From Affinirhizobium straminoryzae (GTDB taxonomy: Bacteria > Pseudomonadota > Alphaproteobacteria > Rhizobiales > Rhizobiaceae): a stretch of 64,000 nt of DNA. The notes under the pieces were generated by a model. It was not told where the DNA came from. It ran no database searches and saw nothing but the letters and a program-made list of their open reading frames with translations. The DNA lies in NCBI RefSeq assembly GCF_007004135.1, contig NZ_VJMG01000004.1:1-64000 (forward strand), read 5' to 3'. The position numbers were made by a program, and so were the translations under genes. This document shows positions 1 to 10,750 of the stretch, piece after piece (positions within the stretch are counted from its first letter, which is position 1; each line of letters opens with the position of its first letter).

Positions 1-76
1 CACAACACACTGATTACAAAAGGAAATTCCAAAATCACCCCAAAACCAGACCCAAACAATCCCAAAATACACACAC
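1..76. other. A/C-skewed noncoding leader of the window
   Basis: The first ~75 bases are almost free of G and T on the plus strand (long runs of A and C such as caaaaccagacccaaac). No ORF, hairpin or promoter is convincing here. The composition is unlike the G+C-rich genome that follows. It lies downstream of the minCDE terminator and could be an intergenic spacer or the edge of a neighbouring feature outside the window. Confidence 0.35.
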
Positions 77-122
77 GGCGAAGGGGCTTCTGTGGGCCGG
101 CATCGGATGCTGGAGAAAACGC

Positions 123-152
123 AAAACGGGGCCGCCCGCATGGGCAGCCCCG
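123..152 (-). terminator. Rho-independent terminator after minE
   Basis: Read on the minus strand, a G+C-rich stem (CGGGGC-t-GCCC / GGGC-g-GCCCCG) with a 4-nt loop is followed by TTTTGCGTTTTC. It lies ~50 nt after the minE stop and fits termination of the minCDE transcript. Confidence 0.7.
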
Positions 153-203
153 AGATTGTTCTGGATAACGCCACGCCGGACAGGACCGGCAAACATGTCC
201 CTG

Positions 204-464
204 TCAGGCCGCGAGCATGGTGGCGTCGCGCGGGATCTCGACATCGATCTCGAGGATTGAAACGTGTTCGTCACGATCCACCTTGATGCGGACCTTCTCG
301 CTGTCGACCTGCACATGGCGGGCGATGACGGCGAGGATTTCCTCGCGCAACACGGCGACCAGATCGGATCCGGCAGATGCACGTTCATGGGCGAGCAGCA
401 CCTGCAGACGCTCGCGCGCCAACGGGGCGGAGACGGGTTTGCGAAACAGCTTGAAGAGGCTCAT
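204..464 (-). CDS. minE: Cell division topological specificity factor MinE
   Basis: An 86-aa MinE. It stimulates MinD ATPase at the membrane and drives MinCD oscillation or polar localisation, so that the Z ring forms at mid-cell. The N-terminus (MSLFKLFRK) is the short amphipathic membrane-binding segment, and the following [14 protein letters not shown] is the canonical MinD-binding helix. The C-terminal half is the dimerising topological-specificity domain. The ATG overlaps the minD stop codon as ATGA, so translation is coupled. It is the last gene of minCDE and is followed by a terminator hairpin. Confidence 0.95.
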   Translation of the reverse strand: MSLFKLFRKPVSAPLARERLQVLLAHERASAGSDLVAVLREEILAVIARHVQVDSEKVRIKVDRDEHVSILEIDVEIPRDATMLAA

Positions 465-1276
465 GCGGCCCTCCGCGTGAAGATCTTGGACAGAAGGCCG
501 CGCTTCTCGCCGGGGATGGACACGGGCAGGGCTTCGCCGGCCAGCCGGCGGGCGGCTTCGAAATAGGCCATGGCGGGCGCTGAACGGGCATCCGCCAGCG
601 TGACCGGCGCGCCGATATTGGAGGCGCGCAGCACATCGGTGCTTTCCGGGATGATGCCGAGCAGCGGGATCGACAGGATCTCCAGGACATCGTCGACCTT
701 CAGCATGTCGCCGCGCTCGGCGCGGGTGGCATCGTAGCGGGTCAGCAGCAGATGCTTTTCCATGCGTTCGCCGCGCTCGGCCTTCAGCGTCTTGGAATCC
801 AGCAGGCCGATGATGCGGTCGGAATCACGAACCGAGGAAACCTCGGGATTGGTGACAACCACGGCCACATCCGCATGACGCATGGCAAGGGTCGCACCCC
901 GTTCAATACCGGCAGGGCTGTCGCAGATCACCCAGTCGAAATAGCGCTTGAGCTCGTTGATGACCTGTTCGACGCCTTCCGGCGTCAGATTGTCCTTGTC
1001 GCGCGTCTGGGAGGCCGGCAGCAGGAACAGGGTTTCCAGACGCTTGTCGCGGATCAGCGCCTGCGGCAGCTTGGCATCGCCCTGGATGACGTTGACGAGA
1101 TCGTAGACGACGCGGCGTTCCGCCCCCATCACCAGATCGAGATTGCGCAGGCCGACGTCGAAATCGACAACGACGACCTTTTCGTTGCGCTGCGCAAGTG
1201 CTGCGCCGAGCGCGGCGGTGGAGGTTGTCTTGCCGACCCCGCCCTTGCCTGATGTAACGACGATGACCTTGCCCAT
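461..1276 (-). CDS. minD: Septum-site determining ATPase MinD
   Basis: A 271-aa ParA/MinD-family P-loop ATPase. In its ATP-bound form it dimerises on the inner membrane, recruits MinC to block FtsZ polymerisation, and is released by MinE. The deviant Walker A motif GKGGVGKT is at residues 10-17 with signature Lys11. The switch-type aspartates follow in [13 protein letters not shown] near residue 40. The C-terminal [12 protein letters not shown] is the amphipathic membrane-targeting helix. An in-frame extension of 24 codons exists upstream, but the conserved [13 protein letters not shown] start is preceded by AGGAGA and is preferred. Confidence 0.96.
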   Translation of the reverse strand: MGKVIVVTSGKGGVGKTTSTAALGAALAQRNEKVVVVDFDVGLRNLDLVMGAERRVVYDLVNVIQGDAKLPQALIRDKRLETLFLLPASQTRDKDNLTPEGVEQVINELKRYFDWVICDSPAGIERGATLAMRHADVAVVVTNPEVSSVRDSDRIIGLLDSKTLKAERGERMEKHLLLTRYDATRAERGDMLKVDDVLEILSIPLLGIIPESTDVLRASNIGAPVTLADARSAPAMAYFEAARRLAGEALPVSIPGEKRGLLSKIFTRRAA

Positions 1277-1305
1277 CTTGCTCTCCTGTTCTCGCCGGTT
1301 CCGGC

Positions 1306-2043
1306 TCAAATTAGTTTCTCGGCGATGATCGCATCCCCATCCAGCCACAGCTGGACCGGCTGGCCCAACAGCGCGGGGTCGAGATCCTCGGCCATCTTGT
1401 AGACGCCGTCGATCGCCACCAGCTCGGCTTCGAGCTTGCGGCAGAAGATGCGGGCGCCGGCATTGCCGACGGCACCCGCCATGGCGCGCCCGCGCAGGGC
1501 GCCGTAGATGTGAACCGATCCGCCGGCGATCACCTCGGCACCGGAGGCGACCGAACCGACCACGGTCACATCGCCTTCGGTGAAGACGATCGACTGGCCG
1601 GAGCGCACCGGCTCGCGGATCACCAGAGATTGCAGCGTCTGGCGGGGCGCTTCCGTGATGATCGGCTGGGCCGCGGCCGGCTGCGGCGCCTCGAGCGTCG
1701 CTTCGCTTTCGGTCACTTCGACATCGGGGGCAGGACGGCCGCCCTTCAGCGCCGGCGGCATGCCTGGACCGATGGCGGAGGGCCTTGCGCCCTCGACGCC
1801 CATCACGCTGACATTGCGTTCGCCAAGCGATGCGATCAGATCCTTCAGCTGGATCCGGTCGAGCCCGAGATCCGTCACATCGAGAACGACCGGACGCCCC
1901 AGGAAGAAGCCGGCGGACCGCTTCGCCAGATCGTCAAGGCGCGCGAGCCAGTCATCGAGGGGCAGATCCGGCGACAGAACCACCGCCAGAAACGAGCGGC
2001 CCTTGATCCGGATGGAGCGAGAATCTGTTAGCACTTCAGTCAT
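1306..2043 (-). CDS. minC: Septum-site determining protein MinC
   Basis: A 245-aa FtsZ polymerisation inhibitor, recruited to the membrane by MinD. Residues ~1-100 are the FtsZ-inhibiting N-terminal domain. A Pro/Ala/Glu-rich linker covers ~100-140. The C-terminal right-handed beta-helix domain that binds MinD and dimerises covers ~145-245, with the family-typical SGAEVIAGGSVHIYGALRGRA. It is first in the minCDE operon, 29 nt before minD. A TTAA-N7-TTAAC box ~45-60 nt upstream of the start suggests direct control by CtrA. Confidence 0.94.
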   Translation of the reverse strand: MTEVLTDSRSIRIKGRSFLAVVLSPDLPLDDWLARLDDLAKRSAGFFLGRPVVLDVTDLGLDRIQLKDLIASLGERNVSVMGVEGARPSAIGPGMPPALKGGRPAPDVEVTESEATLEAPQPAAAQPIITEAPRQTLQSLVIREPVRSGQSIVFTEGDVTVVGSVASGAEVIAGGSVHIYGALRGRAMAGAVGNAGARIFCRKLEAELVAIDGVYKMAEDLDPALLGQPVQLWLDGDAIIAEKLI

Positions 2044-2084
2044 CTACGTAAACAAATCGTTGACCATGCCTATCCCCGGCGTGG

Positions 2085-2100
2085 TTAACAGAGGGTTAAC
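2085..2100. promoter_or_regulatory. CtrA-type box upstream of minCDE
   Basis: TTAACAGAGGGTTAAC matches the alphaproteobacterial CtrA consensus TTAA-N7-TTAAC exactly. It lies in the 283-nt gap between the minC start (2043) and the beta-galactosidase terminator, 42 nt from the minC ATG on the promoter side. From memory, minC is a CtrA target in S. meliloti, which fits. Another GTTAAC occurs near 2204. Nothing else in the gap looks like a gene. Confidence 0.65.
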
Positions 2101-2326
2101 GCTGAAGCATGGGCGAAGCTTGCGTCCTGGCGTAAACAGCCGACAAACATTGTTTTTTTAGGATTTCTGCAGGTTTACCGGCGGCGCGTTTTTCGCGATC
2201 AGCCGTTAACGAAATCCCCCGGCGAGGGCACTTCGATCGCTTCGGGTACCGCGGCACAACCCTGCAAGGCGAATCAGATTTTCATGCACGGCAGCGGCCT
2301 GCCGCCAAGCCAGGGTGAGAACGGAA

Positions 2327-2358
2327 AAGGCCCGCGGACCATCCGGACCGCGGGCCTT
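2327..2358 (-). terminator. Terminator of the galactoside operon
   Basis: A perfect 11-bp inverted repeat (AAGGCCCGCGG / CCGCGGGCCTT, 10-nt loop). On the minus strand it is followed by TTTTCC. It lies 26 nt after the GH42 stop codon. Confidence 0.8.
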
Positions 2359-2383
2359 GCACCTTGCTTGCGCGACGGCGCGA

Positions 2384-4314
2384 TCAGCCGCGCCAGATGG
2401 CTACCGCCTGCGGCTTCAGCACGGCCTCACCCTGAACGCGTTCGACGCCAGTTGGGAGGGGCCAGTCTTCGGTGCCATAGTTGAAGGCAAAGACCAGATT
2501 GCCGCGACGGCGGATGCGGATGAAGTCCGGTACGGGAAGCGTGTCGAGGCCGGCCTTCTCCGCCACCTGCGTCAGCACGGCGCCAAGCAGCGCCTCATCG
2601 GCCCAGCAGGCGAGATAGAGCACGTTACCCTTTTGCGTCAGGGCGGGATCGCCATTGGCGAAGCGCGCCAGCACGTCTGCCGTCGTCTCCAGATATTCCC
2701 GCCAGCGAATGCCCGCCCCGGAAACATCGCCCGAAACGCTATCGGACAGACCGGGCCGAAGGCTCGACACCTGCACGACGCGATTGCCGGTGAGATCGGC
2801 CAGCGGACCCGGCGGCAGGTTCTGCGGAATGCGGAAATTGCGGTCGCGCGAACCGGTGCGGGCGCCGATGAGCACGGTGCCTTCCGCCTTTTCGAGCGCA
2901 GCGCGGGTTGCCTCGTCCACCTCCGTCATGCAGGGTACCACGACCAGCGGATAGCCCTCCAGCGAGGCGCCGGGGCGCACGAAGTCAACGTTCAGTCCGA
3001 GGCGGCGCAGACCTTCGTACCAGCGGAAGCACAGCTCCTCGTAGCGGAAGTCGCGGCCCTGCGGCTGGATCATCGTCGTCCAGTAGCTCTGGTAGTCGAA
3101 GAGGAGCGCGACCGGCGCCTTGTCCGTCTGCGGCAAGGCGCCGAGTGTCGTCAGCTCCTCCGCCACGGTGCGCGCTTCCAGCCCGCCCGGCGACCATTCA
3201 TCGAGACCGGCAAGGTTCAGGCCGGCATGCATCTGCTCCTGGGCAAAGGGCGCCTGGCGCCAGCGGAAATAGCTGACGACCTCGGCCCCGTGCGCGAGCG
3301 CTTCCCAGGTCCACAGCCGCACCATGCCGGGCTTCGGCACCGGGTTCCACGGCGCCCAGTTCACCGGACCCGGCTGCTGTTCCATCACCCAGAATCGCCC
3401 CTTGCCGACGGCGCGGTAGAGATCGTGGTGATAGGAGGCGATGTCTGGATGCGAGGTCTCGGCCCAGCGGTTGCGCTCCGCCTCGGTGAAGGGAAATTTT
3501 TCGACGAAGCCGATGGGATAGCTGTCCCAGGAGGCGAGATCGAGATTGTCGGCCACCTGGAAGTGGTCGAAATCGGAGACGAAGCCCATGAAGTTATGGG
3601 TGATCCAGCGGCCCGGCGAATGCTTGCGAATGATCTCGCACTGCATACTGTCATAGGCGGCGACCTGATCGGAATGGAAGCGCCAGAAATCGAGACGTGT
3701 CGCCGGATTGGGCTCGGTCACCGTCAGGTTGGGCAGCGCCACGTCGTCGAAACTCTGCAGTTCCATCGACCAGAACACCGTACCCCAGGACTCGTTCAGC
3801 TGGTCGGTGGACTGGTAGCGCAGCCGCAGCCAGCGCTTGAAGCTCTTCAGATCCTCCGGCCCCCAGGAGAGCGTCGTATCGTGGCAGCCATATTCGTTAT
3901 CGGTCTGCCAGCCGACGATGCCGGGATGCGCCCCATAGCGCTTCGCGACGATCTCGACGATGCGGGCGCTTTCCTTCCACCAGGTTTGCGAGGAAAAGGT
4001 GTAGTGCCGGCGCGAGCCGAAGCCGCGCGGACGGCCCTGCTCGTCATAGGGAACAATGTCGGGGCATTCGTCCACCAGCCATTTCGGCGGCGTGGCGGTC
4101 GGGGTGCCGAGCACGATCTTCAGGCCGGCAGCCGTCAGCACGTCGATCGCGCGGTCAAGCCAGTCGAAGGTGAAGCTGTCGCGGCGCGGCTCCAGCCTCG
4201 ACCAGGCGAATTCGCCGATGCGCACGAAGGAGATGCCGAGTTCGCGCATGCGGCGCGCATCGCTCTCCCAGCGGCTTTCGTCCCAATGTTCCGGGTAATA
4301 GCAGACGCCCAGCA

Positions 4315-4315
<1 letters not shown>
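2384..4315 (-). CDS. GH42 beta-galactosidase
   Basis: A 643-aa cytoplasmic GH42 beta-galactosidase, hydrolysing beta-galactosides or galacto-oligosaccharides delivered by the operon's ABC transporter. It opens with the family hallmark GVCYYPEHW. The acid/base glutamate is Glu141 in QTDNEYG, and the nucleophile is probably Glu312 in FWVMEQQPGPVNW. The length is typical and there is no signal peptide. The ATG overlaps the preceding ATPase stop as TAATG, so translation is coupled. Nineteen extra in-frame upstream codons are ignored because the conserved N-terminus begins at this ATG. Last gene of the operon, followed by a terminator. Confidence 0.93.
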
Positions 4316-5401
<1,086 letters not shown>

Positions 5402-5409
<8 letters not shown>

Positions 5410-7507
5410 GGGATTTGCCTCCCTTGAAAGGTGTAAGTTCGAGGAGCATCGCGCTTTCCGGCTTCAGCATCGGCAGCGGCAGGCCGGCGCGGCCGGCGGC
5501 GGCGAGCGAGAAGGAGACCTCACCAGCCAGGAGGCGCTTTTGCCCCTCGGAGATGCGGATGAATTCGGGTTCGGCCGGCAGCACGCGCTCGATGGTCCAA
5601 TCACCACCGAAACGCGTGACGCTATCCGGCAGCCTGAGCGGCGCCGGCTGTTCGCCCACCATCTGCGGTCCCTGCGCGACGATTAGCACGATCTTCTCCG
5701 CGCTCGCCGCACCCCAGACATAGCGTCCGTCGACGGGTTCCAACTGGAAATTGGCGCCCGGCGCATGGAAGAGACCGCGCAGCCGCTTGTAGGTCTCGAT
5801 ATAGAGTTTCAGATCGCTGCGCTCATCCTCGGACAGCTCCAGCGGATTCAGCTCGACGCCGAGATGATAGGCAATCGCCACCAGCGCCCGGAAAGCAAGC
5901 GTATGGCGTCGGCCGGTCTGGTGGTTCGGCACGGCCGAGATATGGCTGCCGAGGATTTCCGGCGGCACGAAGCGGGAGGCGCCGCGCTGGATTTCCAGTC
6001 GCTCCAGCGCATCGGTGCAATCGGAGGTCCAGACACGATGGGTGCGCTTCAGCGCGCCGTAATCGATGCGGCCGCCCCCGGAGGCGCAGCTTTCGATCTC
6101 GACCTGGGGATGGGCGGCGCGCACGCGGTCCATCAGCGCATAGACCGCCCGCGTCTGGGTGGCGAACTTGGCCTTGCCGTCCAGACCGCCGGCATGGGTC
6201 AGGTCACGGTTCATGTCCCACTTGATGTAGGAGACGGCGTGGTTGGACAGCACCGCATCGATCTTGGCGAAGAGGTAGTCGGACACCTCCGGCCGCGTCA
6301 GGTCCAGCACCAGCTGGGTGCGCGATTCAAGGATCGGGCGGCCCTCGATGGAAAGCGCCCAGTCCGGATGCGCCTTGTAGAGTTCGGAGACGGGGTTGAC
6401 CATTTCCGGCTCGAACCAGATGCCGAACTGCATGCCGAGCCCGGTCACGTGGTCAACGAGCGGCTTCAGGCCCTCGGGATACTTGCGGGCGTCGATATCC
6501 CAGTCGCCAAGGCTGGTGGTATCGTCGTCCCGCTTGCCGAACCAGCCATCGTCCAGCACGAAACGCTCGATCCCGAGCTCGGCTGCGGCCGTGGCCTGTG
6601 CCTTCAGCGAATCCATCCGGTGATCGAAATAGTTGCCTTCCCAGGTGTTCAGCGTCACCGGGCGGGGCGACATGTGGCCACCCGGCCAGTCGAGCAGTTC
6701 GCCGCGTACGAAGGCGTGGAAGGCCGCCGTATCCGGCCCCGCATAGGCAACCGGGCTCTGATAGCTTTGGCCGGCGCCCAGAATCATCTCGCCGGGTTCG
6801 AAGAGCTCACCGAGATGGATCAGCCGCTGGCCGTCATCGGTGCGGTCGATGACCATCTGGTGATTCCCGCTGAAACCGAGGGTCACGCCGAAGCGGAGGT
6901 CCGCCCCCTCGATGAACAGCATGGGAAAACGGTCATGCGAGGTGCGACCGCGCCGGCTTTCCTGGCTCCAGATGCCGTTGCCGAGCGCATCACGCCGGGT
7001 CTGGAACTCACGCCCCCAGATTCCGGTGAAGCTCATCACCTCGACAGCACCCTGGGGCGCCAGGAAGGTGCCAGCCATGCAGCGGTCGAGCTGGTAATCG
7101 CTCTCCCCGCGATTGGTGAGCGTTGTGGCCATGGAGAGAAGCCCGCTCGCATGGGCGGTGATCTCGATGGCAAGCTCCAGCTTCGCGACAGGATCGGTGC
7201 CAAGGAGCACGGTGCGCGCGTCCTCGCGGCTGATGCGCCAGGCACCAAACTGGGCGACGAAATCGCGGCCCTGCCGGTGACCCGCAATCGCCGGCCAGCC
7301 GAAGAAGCCCATGCCGCCGGTCGGCAACAGAACGGCGGAGGGAACGGCAATGTCCATGCCGTTGACCCGGCTGGAGCGCTCGATGTCGAACAGCGGCTCG
7401 GCCGAAACGGCGGGCTGTCCGAAACTCAGGATTTCCGGCATGCCGAGATCCGGCAGGCGCAGGCTGAGCGCAAAGGCGCCCGCGCCGATGGTTACGATGT
7501 CACTCAT
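5402..7507 (-). CDS. GH36 alpha-galactosidase
   Basis: A 701-aa GH36 alpha-galactosidase that releases galactose from melibiose, raffinose or stachyose in the cytoplasm. The catalytic nucleophile is Asp431 in YIKWDMNRDLT. The acid/base is the Asp pair in WTSDCTD (496-499), after the conserved IESCASGGGR. The WFEPEMV motif at ~364 also fits the family. The start MSDIVTIG overlaps the upstream permease stop as ATGA; a longer in-frame reading into the permease gene has no family support. In rhizobia such genes serve use of plant galactosides found on seeds and roots. Confidence 0.94.
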
Positions 7508-8355
7508 CCCTTGGTGGCTCCAAGCGTCAGGCCGGCAATGAAATGCCGCTGCATCAGGAAGAACATGGCGACCGGCGGCAGCGCCGCGACGATCGAACCG
7601 GCGGAGACCAGGTGCCATGCGGCAACCCACTGGCCGTTCAGCGAATAGAGGCCGGCGGTTACCGGCATGGCGTGCTGGCCCTGCACCAGCACAGTTGCCC
7701 AGAAGTAATCGTTCCAGACGAAGGTGAAGACGAGCACCGAAAGTGCTGCAATCGCCGGGCGCATCAGCGGCAGCACGATGTAGCGGAAGATCCGCCATTC
7801 GGAGACGCCCTCGACGCGGGCGGATTCGATCAGCGCAAACGGCAGGCCCTTGATGAAGTTGCGCATGAACAGCGTGCAGAAGCCGGTCTGGAAGGCGACA
7901 TGGAACAGCACAAGGCCGAGCGTGGTGTCATAGAGCCCGGCCCGCAGCGTCATGTCGCGCACCGGCACCATCAGGATCTGGAAGGGAATGAAATTGCCGG
8001 CGACGAAGAGGAAGAACAGGACGAGATTGCCCTTGAACTTGTAGACGGCCAGCGCGAAACCGGTGAGGCAGGACAGTGCCACCGCGCCGATCACCGTCGG
8101 AATCGTTACCTTGAACGAATTGAGGATGTAGAGGCCGATCGGCGAGTCGCGGAACACGGCCGTGTAATTCTGGATGCCGTCGAAACCGGAGGGGATGCCG
8201 AAATAGTTGCCGGCCGCCAGATCGCTCGCCGGCCGCACCGAGGTCATGGCGACCCCGATCAGCGGCAGCAGCCAGAGGATCAGCGCGATCGGCAGCACCA
8301 CCTTGTAGGCCGTCTGGACGAAGGGCGAAGCCTTCTCGATGGGTGTGGGGAACAT
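7504..8355 (-). CDS. Galactoside ABC transporter permease (MalG-like)
   Basis: A 283-aa inner-membrane permease of the CUT1 family with six predicted membrane segments, starting with a hydrophobic helix at ~15-40 (VVLPIALILWLLPLIGVA). The cytoplasmic ATPase-contacting EAA loop is ESARVEGVSEWRIFRYIVLPLMRP. It partners with the next upstream permease and the SBP at 9.4-10.6 kb. The ATG shares one base with the upstream permease stop (TGATG). Confidence 0.92.
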   Translation of the reverse strand: MFPTPIEKASPFVQTAYKVVLPIALILWLLPLIGVAMTSVRPASDLAAGNYFGIPSGFDGIQNYTAVFRDSPIGLYILNSFKVTIPTVIGAVALSCLTGFALAVYKFKGNLVLFFLFVAGNFIPFQILMVPVRDMTLRAGLYDTTLGLVLFHVAFQTGFCTLFMRNFIKGLPFALIESARVEGVSEWRIFRYIVLPLMRPAIAALSVLVFTFVWNDYFWATVLVQGQHAMPVTAGLYSLNGQWVAAWHLVSAGSIVAALPPVAMFFLMQRHFIAGLTLGATKG

Positions 8356-9263
8356 CAGGCGTTCCTTTCCTGGGCGATCATCCGCACGATGAAGAGCGTG
8401 ATGAAGATCATCATGATGAGGAAGAGCACCACCGCGATCGCCGCGCCATAGCCCATGCGGAAGCCGTATTCCGACAGCGCCTGTTCATACATGAAGTAAG
8501 AGAGGACCTGGCTGGAGCCGTAGGGACCGCCGGCGGTCATGATCGACACGAGGTCGAAGGAGCGCAGCGAGCCGATGACGGTGACGACCATGGCGATGAA
8601 GGTGGCAGGTGCCAGTTGCGGCAGGATCACGTACCAGAGAAGCTTCAGCCCCTTGGCGCCATCCATGCGAGCGGCCTCGACCTGTTCCGGATTGATGTTG
8701 TTGAGGCCCGTCAGGTAGAGGATCATGCAATAGGCCGTCTGCGGCCAGAGACCGGCGACGATGATGCCGTAGGTCACGAAGCGCTCGTCGGCAAGGATCG
8801 CGATCTGCTGACCGGTAATCTCCTCGATCAGCTTGGAGAACAGGCCAAAATCGGGCGCATAGAACCAGGTGAACATCAGGCCGACGACGACCTGGCTCAG
8901 CACGAAGGGGAAGAAGAACAGCGACTTGTAGAGGCGGATGCCGGGAACCGTCTGGTTGAGGAACAGCGCCACCGCCAGACCGGCCGGAATGGACAGCAGA
9001 TACAGCACCAGCCAGATGATGTTGTTCTTCAGCGAGGTGTAGAAGGCGTCGTCCTGCAGCAGTTCCGCATAGTTGCCAAGCCCGATCCAGACCTTGGCGC
9101 CGAGCCCGTCCCAGTCGTGAAAACTGATCCAGATGGATTCGAAGATCGGCACCAGCACGTAGATGACGAACATCAGCAGGCCCGGCGCAAGGAACAGCCA
9201 GGGCGCGAGCTTCTGCTGGTTTTTCTTCCAGAAGCTCGGCTGCGGAGAGACGGCCTGAGTCAC
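8355..9263 (-). CDS. Galactoside ABC transporter permease (MalF-like)
   Basis: A CUT1 permease of ~302 aa with a first membrane helix (WLFLAPGLLMFVIYVLVPIF) and the EAA loop EAARMDGAKGLKLLWYVILPQLAP. I place the start at GTG 9263 (VTQAVSPQ...), preceded by CGAGG. The ATG at 9332 would put the start codon inside the hairpin at 9299-9336 and add 23 residues with no family look. Either way the membrane protein is the same. Confidence 0.88.
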   Translation of the reverse strand: MTQAVSPQPSFWKKNQQKLAPWLFLAPGLLMFVIYVLVPIFESIWISFHDWDGLGAKVWIGLGNYAELLQDDAFYTSLKNNIIWLVLYLLSIPAGLAVALFLNQTVPGIRLYKSLFFFPFVLSQVVVGLMFTWFYAPDFGLFSKLIEEITGQQIAILADERFVTYGIIVAGLWPQTAYCMILYLTGLNNINPEQVEAARMDGAKGLKLLWYVILPQLAPATFIAMVVTVIGSLRSFDLVSIMTAGGPYGSSQVLSYFMYEQALSEYGFRMGYGAAIAVVLFLIMMIFITLFIVRMIAQERNA

Positions 9264-9298
9264 GGCAACACCTCGGGAAATTTTCGGAATGGGAAGCA

Positions 9299-9336
9299 CC
9301 GGACGCCGGCTCCCCGTGAGGGGAACCCGCATCCGG
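9299..9336 (-). promoter_or_regulatory. Intercistronic stem-loop between SBP and permease genes
   Basis: Arms 9299-9315 and 9320-9336 pair over 17 positions with one mismatch and two G-U pairs, closing on a 4-nt loop. No T-run follows. It sits between the SBP stop and the permease start. Such hairpins (as between malE and malF) usually protect the 5' mRNA from 3' decay so that the binding protein is made in excess. Confidence 0.7.
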
Positions 9337-9352
9337 CGCCGGGGAGGATATC

Positions 9353-10585
9353 TTACTTGTAGACGCGCTGGCGGACCTTATCGAGGCGGGCCAGGATGGC
9401 GTCGACCTTGTCCGGCTTCACCATGAATTCCTGGAAGCCTTCCATGCCGGCCTTGGCCATCTCGGCATTGGCATCGCGGTCATAGAACTGTGCAAGCGCC
9501 TGCGCCTTGGAGAGCATCTCGAAGCCCTGCTCGAGGAACACGTCCTTCGGCTTGTCCGCCTTGTTGTTGACCGGCAGCTGGCCAAGCGTCGCATTCATCT
9601 TCGACTGGGCGGCCGGCGAGGCAACATAGGCGAGGAACTTCTTCGCATCGTCCTTGTTCTTGGCGCCAGCCGGGATGTGGAAGGTATCCGTCGGAGCCTC
9701 TTCCGAAACCGGGAGACCGGCCGTGATCTGCGGGAACTGCAGGAAGCCGATCTGGTCTTCCTTGAGCCCGCCATCCTTCATGGTCGCGACGGCGAAATTG
9801 CCCATCAGATACATGGCGGCCTTGCCCTGCACCAGCTGCGGGATCGCATCCTGCCAATCGATGGCGGCGTGGTTCGCGACGAAATAGCCGGGCTTCACCA
9901 GTTCGCCCCACTTCTCGAACACAGCCTTCACGCGCGGATCCGTGTAGGGAACCTTGCCGGAGGTCAGCTGCATGTGGAAGTCGTAGCCGTTGACGCGCAG
10001 GTCGAGGTAATCGAACCACCCGGCGGTCGGCCAGAGCGCCTTGGTACCGATGGTGAAGGGGGTGATGCCGGCAGCCTTCAGCTTTGCGCAGGCGGCCACC
10101 AGTTCGTCCCAGGTCTTGGGCGGGGTGATGCCCTGCTGGGCAAAAATGTCCTTCCGGTAATAGATGCCCCACTGGTAGTAGGTATAGGGCACGCCCCACT
10201 TCTTGCCGTCGATGGTCATCGAGGTGGACGCGGACTTCAGCTGATCGTCAAGACCATTGGCAGTCCAGACGTCGGTGACATCGGCAAACAGGTTGGCCTT
10301 GACGAAGGGCTCCATGCGATTTCCGGCATACCAGGCAACGACATCCGGCGCATCGGCCGTCAGGAAGTTGCGGATCGCGGACTTGTAGCCCTCGTGGTCG
10401 AAATTGTTCCACTTCACCTTGATGTCAGGGTTCGCCTTCTGGAAATCGGCGATCAGCTCTTCCATCGCCTTCTTCGGCACGGGATCGGAGTGGTCGGAAT
10501 TGATGGTGATCTCACCTGCAAACGCCGCCGAGGAGATGAAGGCGGCAGACAGCGCAAGCCCTTGCAGGCCTTGAATAAAGGTCAT
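9353..10585 (-). CDS. Galactoside ABC transporter substrate-binding protein
   Basis: A 410-aa periplasmic SBP of the extracellular family 1 (CUT1). The Sec signal peptide is MTFIQGLQGLALSAAFISSA, cleaved after AFA near residue 24. The start is fixed by AGGGAGGAAATC immediately upstream; 38 codons of in-frame extension lie in the divergent promoter region and are rejected. The neighbours (two galactosidases and an AraC activator) point to alpha-galactosides such as melibiose or raffinose, comparable to AgpA of S. meliloti. It is the first gene of a six-gene operon. Confidence 0.9.
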   Translation of the reverse strand: MTFIQGLQGLALSAAFISSAAFAGEITINSDHSDPVPKKAMEELIADFQKANPDIKVKWNNFDHEGYKSAIRNFLTADAPDVVAWYAGNRMEPFVKANLFADVTDVWTANGLDDQLKSASTSMTIDGKKWGVPYTYYQWGIYYRKDIFAQQGITPPKTWDELVAACAKLKAAGITPFTIGTKALWPTAGWFDYLDLRVNGYDFHMQLTSGKVPYTDPRVKAVFEKWGELVKPGYFVANHAAIDWQDAIPQLVQGKAAMYLMGNFAVATMKDGGLKEDQIGFLQFPQITAGLPVSEEAPTDTFHIPAGAKNKDDAKKFLAYVASPAAQSKMNATLGQLPVNNKADKPKDVFLEQGFEMLSKAQALAQFYDRDANAEMAKAGMEGFQEFMVKPDKVDAILARLDKVRQRVYK

Positions 10586-10750
10586 GATTTCCTCCCTATG
10601 ACCGGTATGCAGTCGCGTGGACAATTGAGGGAGCCAAGTCACCGCACAGCCCCGACTGCCGGTGGACGATCTTGAACTCGGCTTGATCATCAAATTCAAA
10701 TCCGTAATGTTCTACCGAATTTCAGGGGAAGTTTTCCGGAATCCTAAGAC
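10586..10750. promoter_or_regulatory. Divergent promoter region of the galactoside operon and its AraC regulator
   Basis: A 165-nt gap between the SBP gene (minus) and the AraC gene (plus). It is locally A+T-richer (around 10680-10720) and must hold both promoters and the regulator's sites. A short TTCCGGAA palindrome lies ~15 nt before the regulator start. I see no unambiguous -35/-10 pair. Confidence 0.5.

Noticed and set aside
5765..7648. 627-codon plus-strand open frame opposite the alpha-galactosidase gene
   Set aside because: Shadow frame due to high G+C third positions; no recognisable protein features.
10586..10699. 38-codon N-terminal extension of the galactoside SBP
   Set aside because: It would bury the signal peptide inside the protein; a strong ribosome site precedes the internal ATG.
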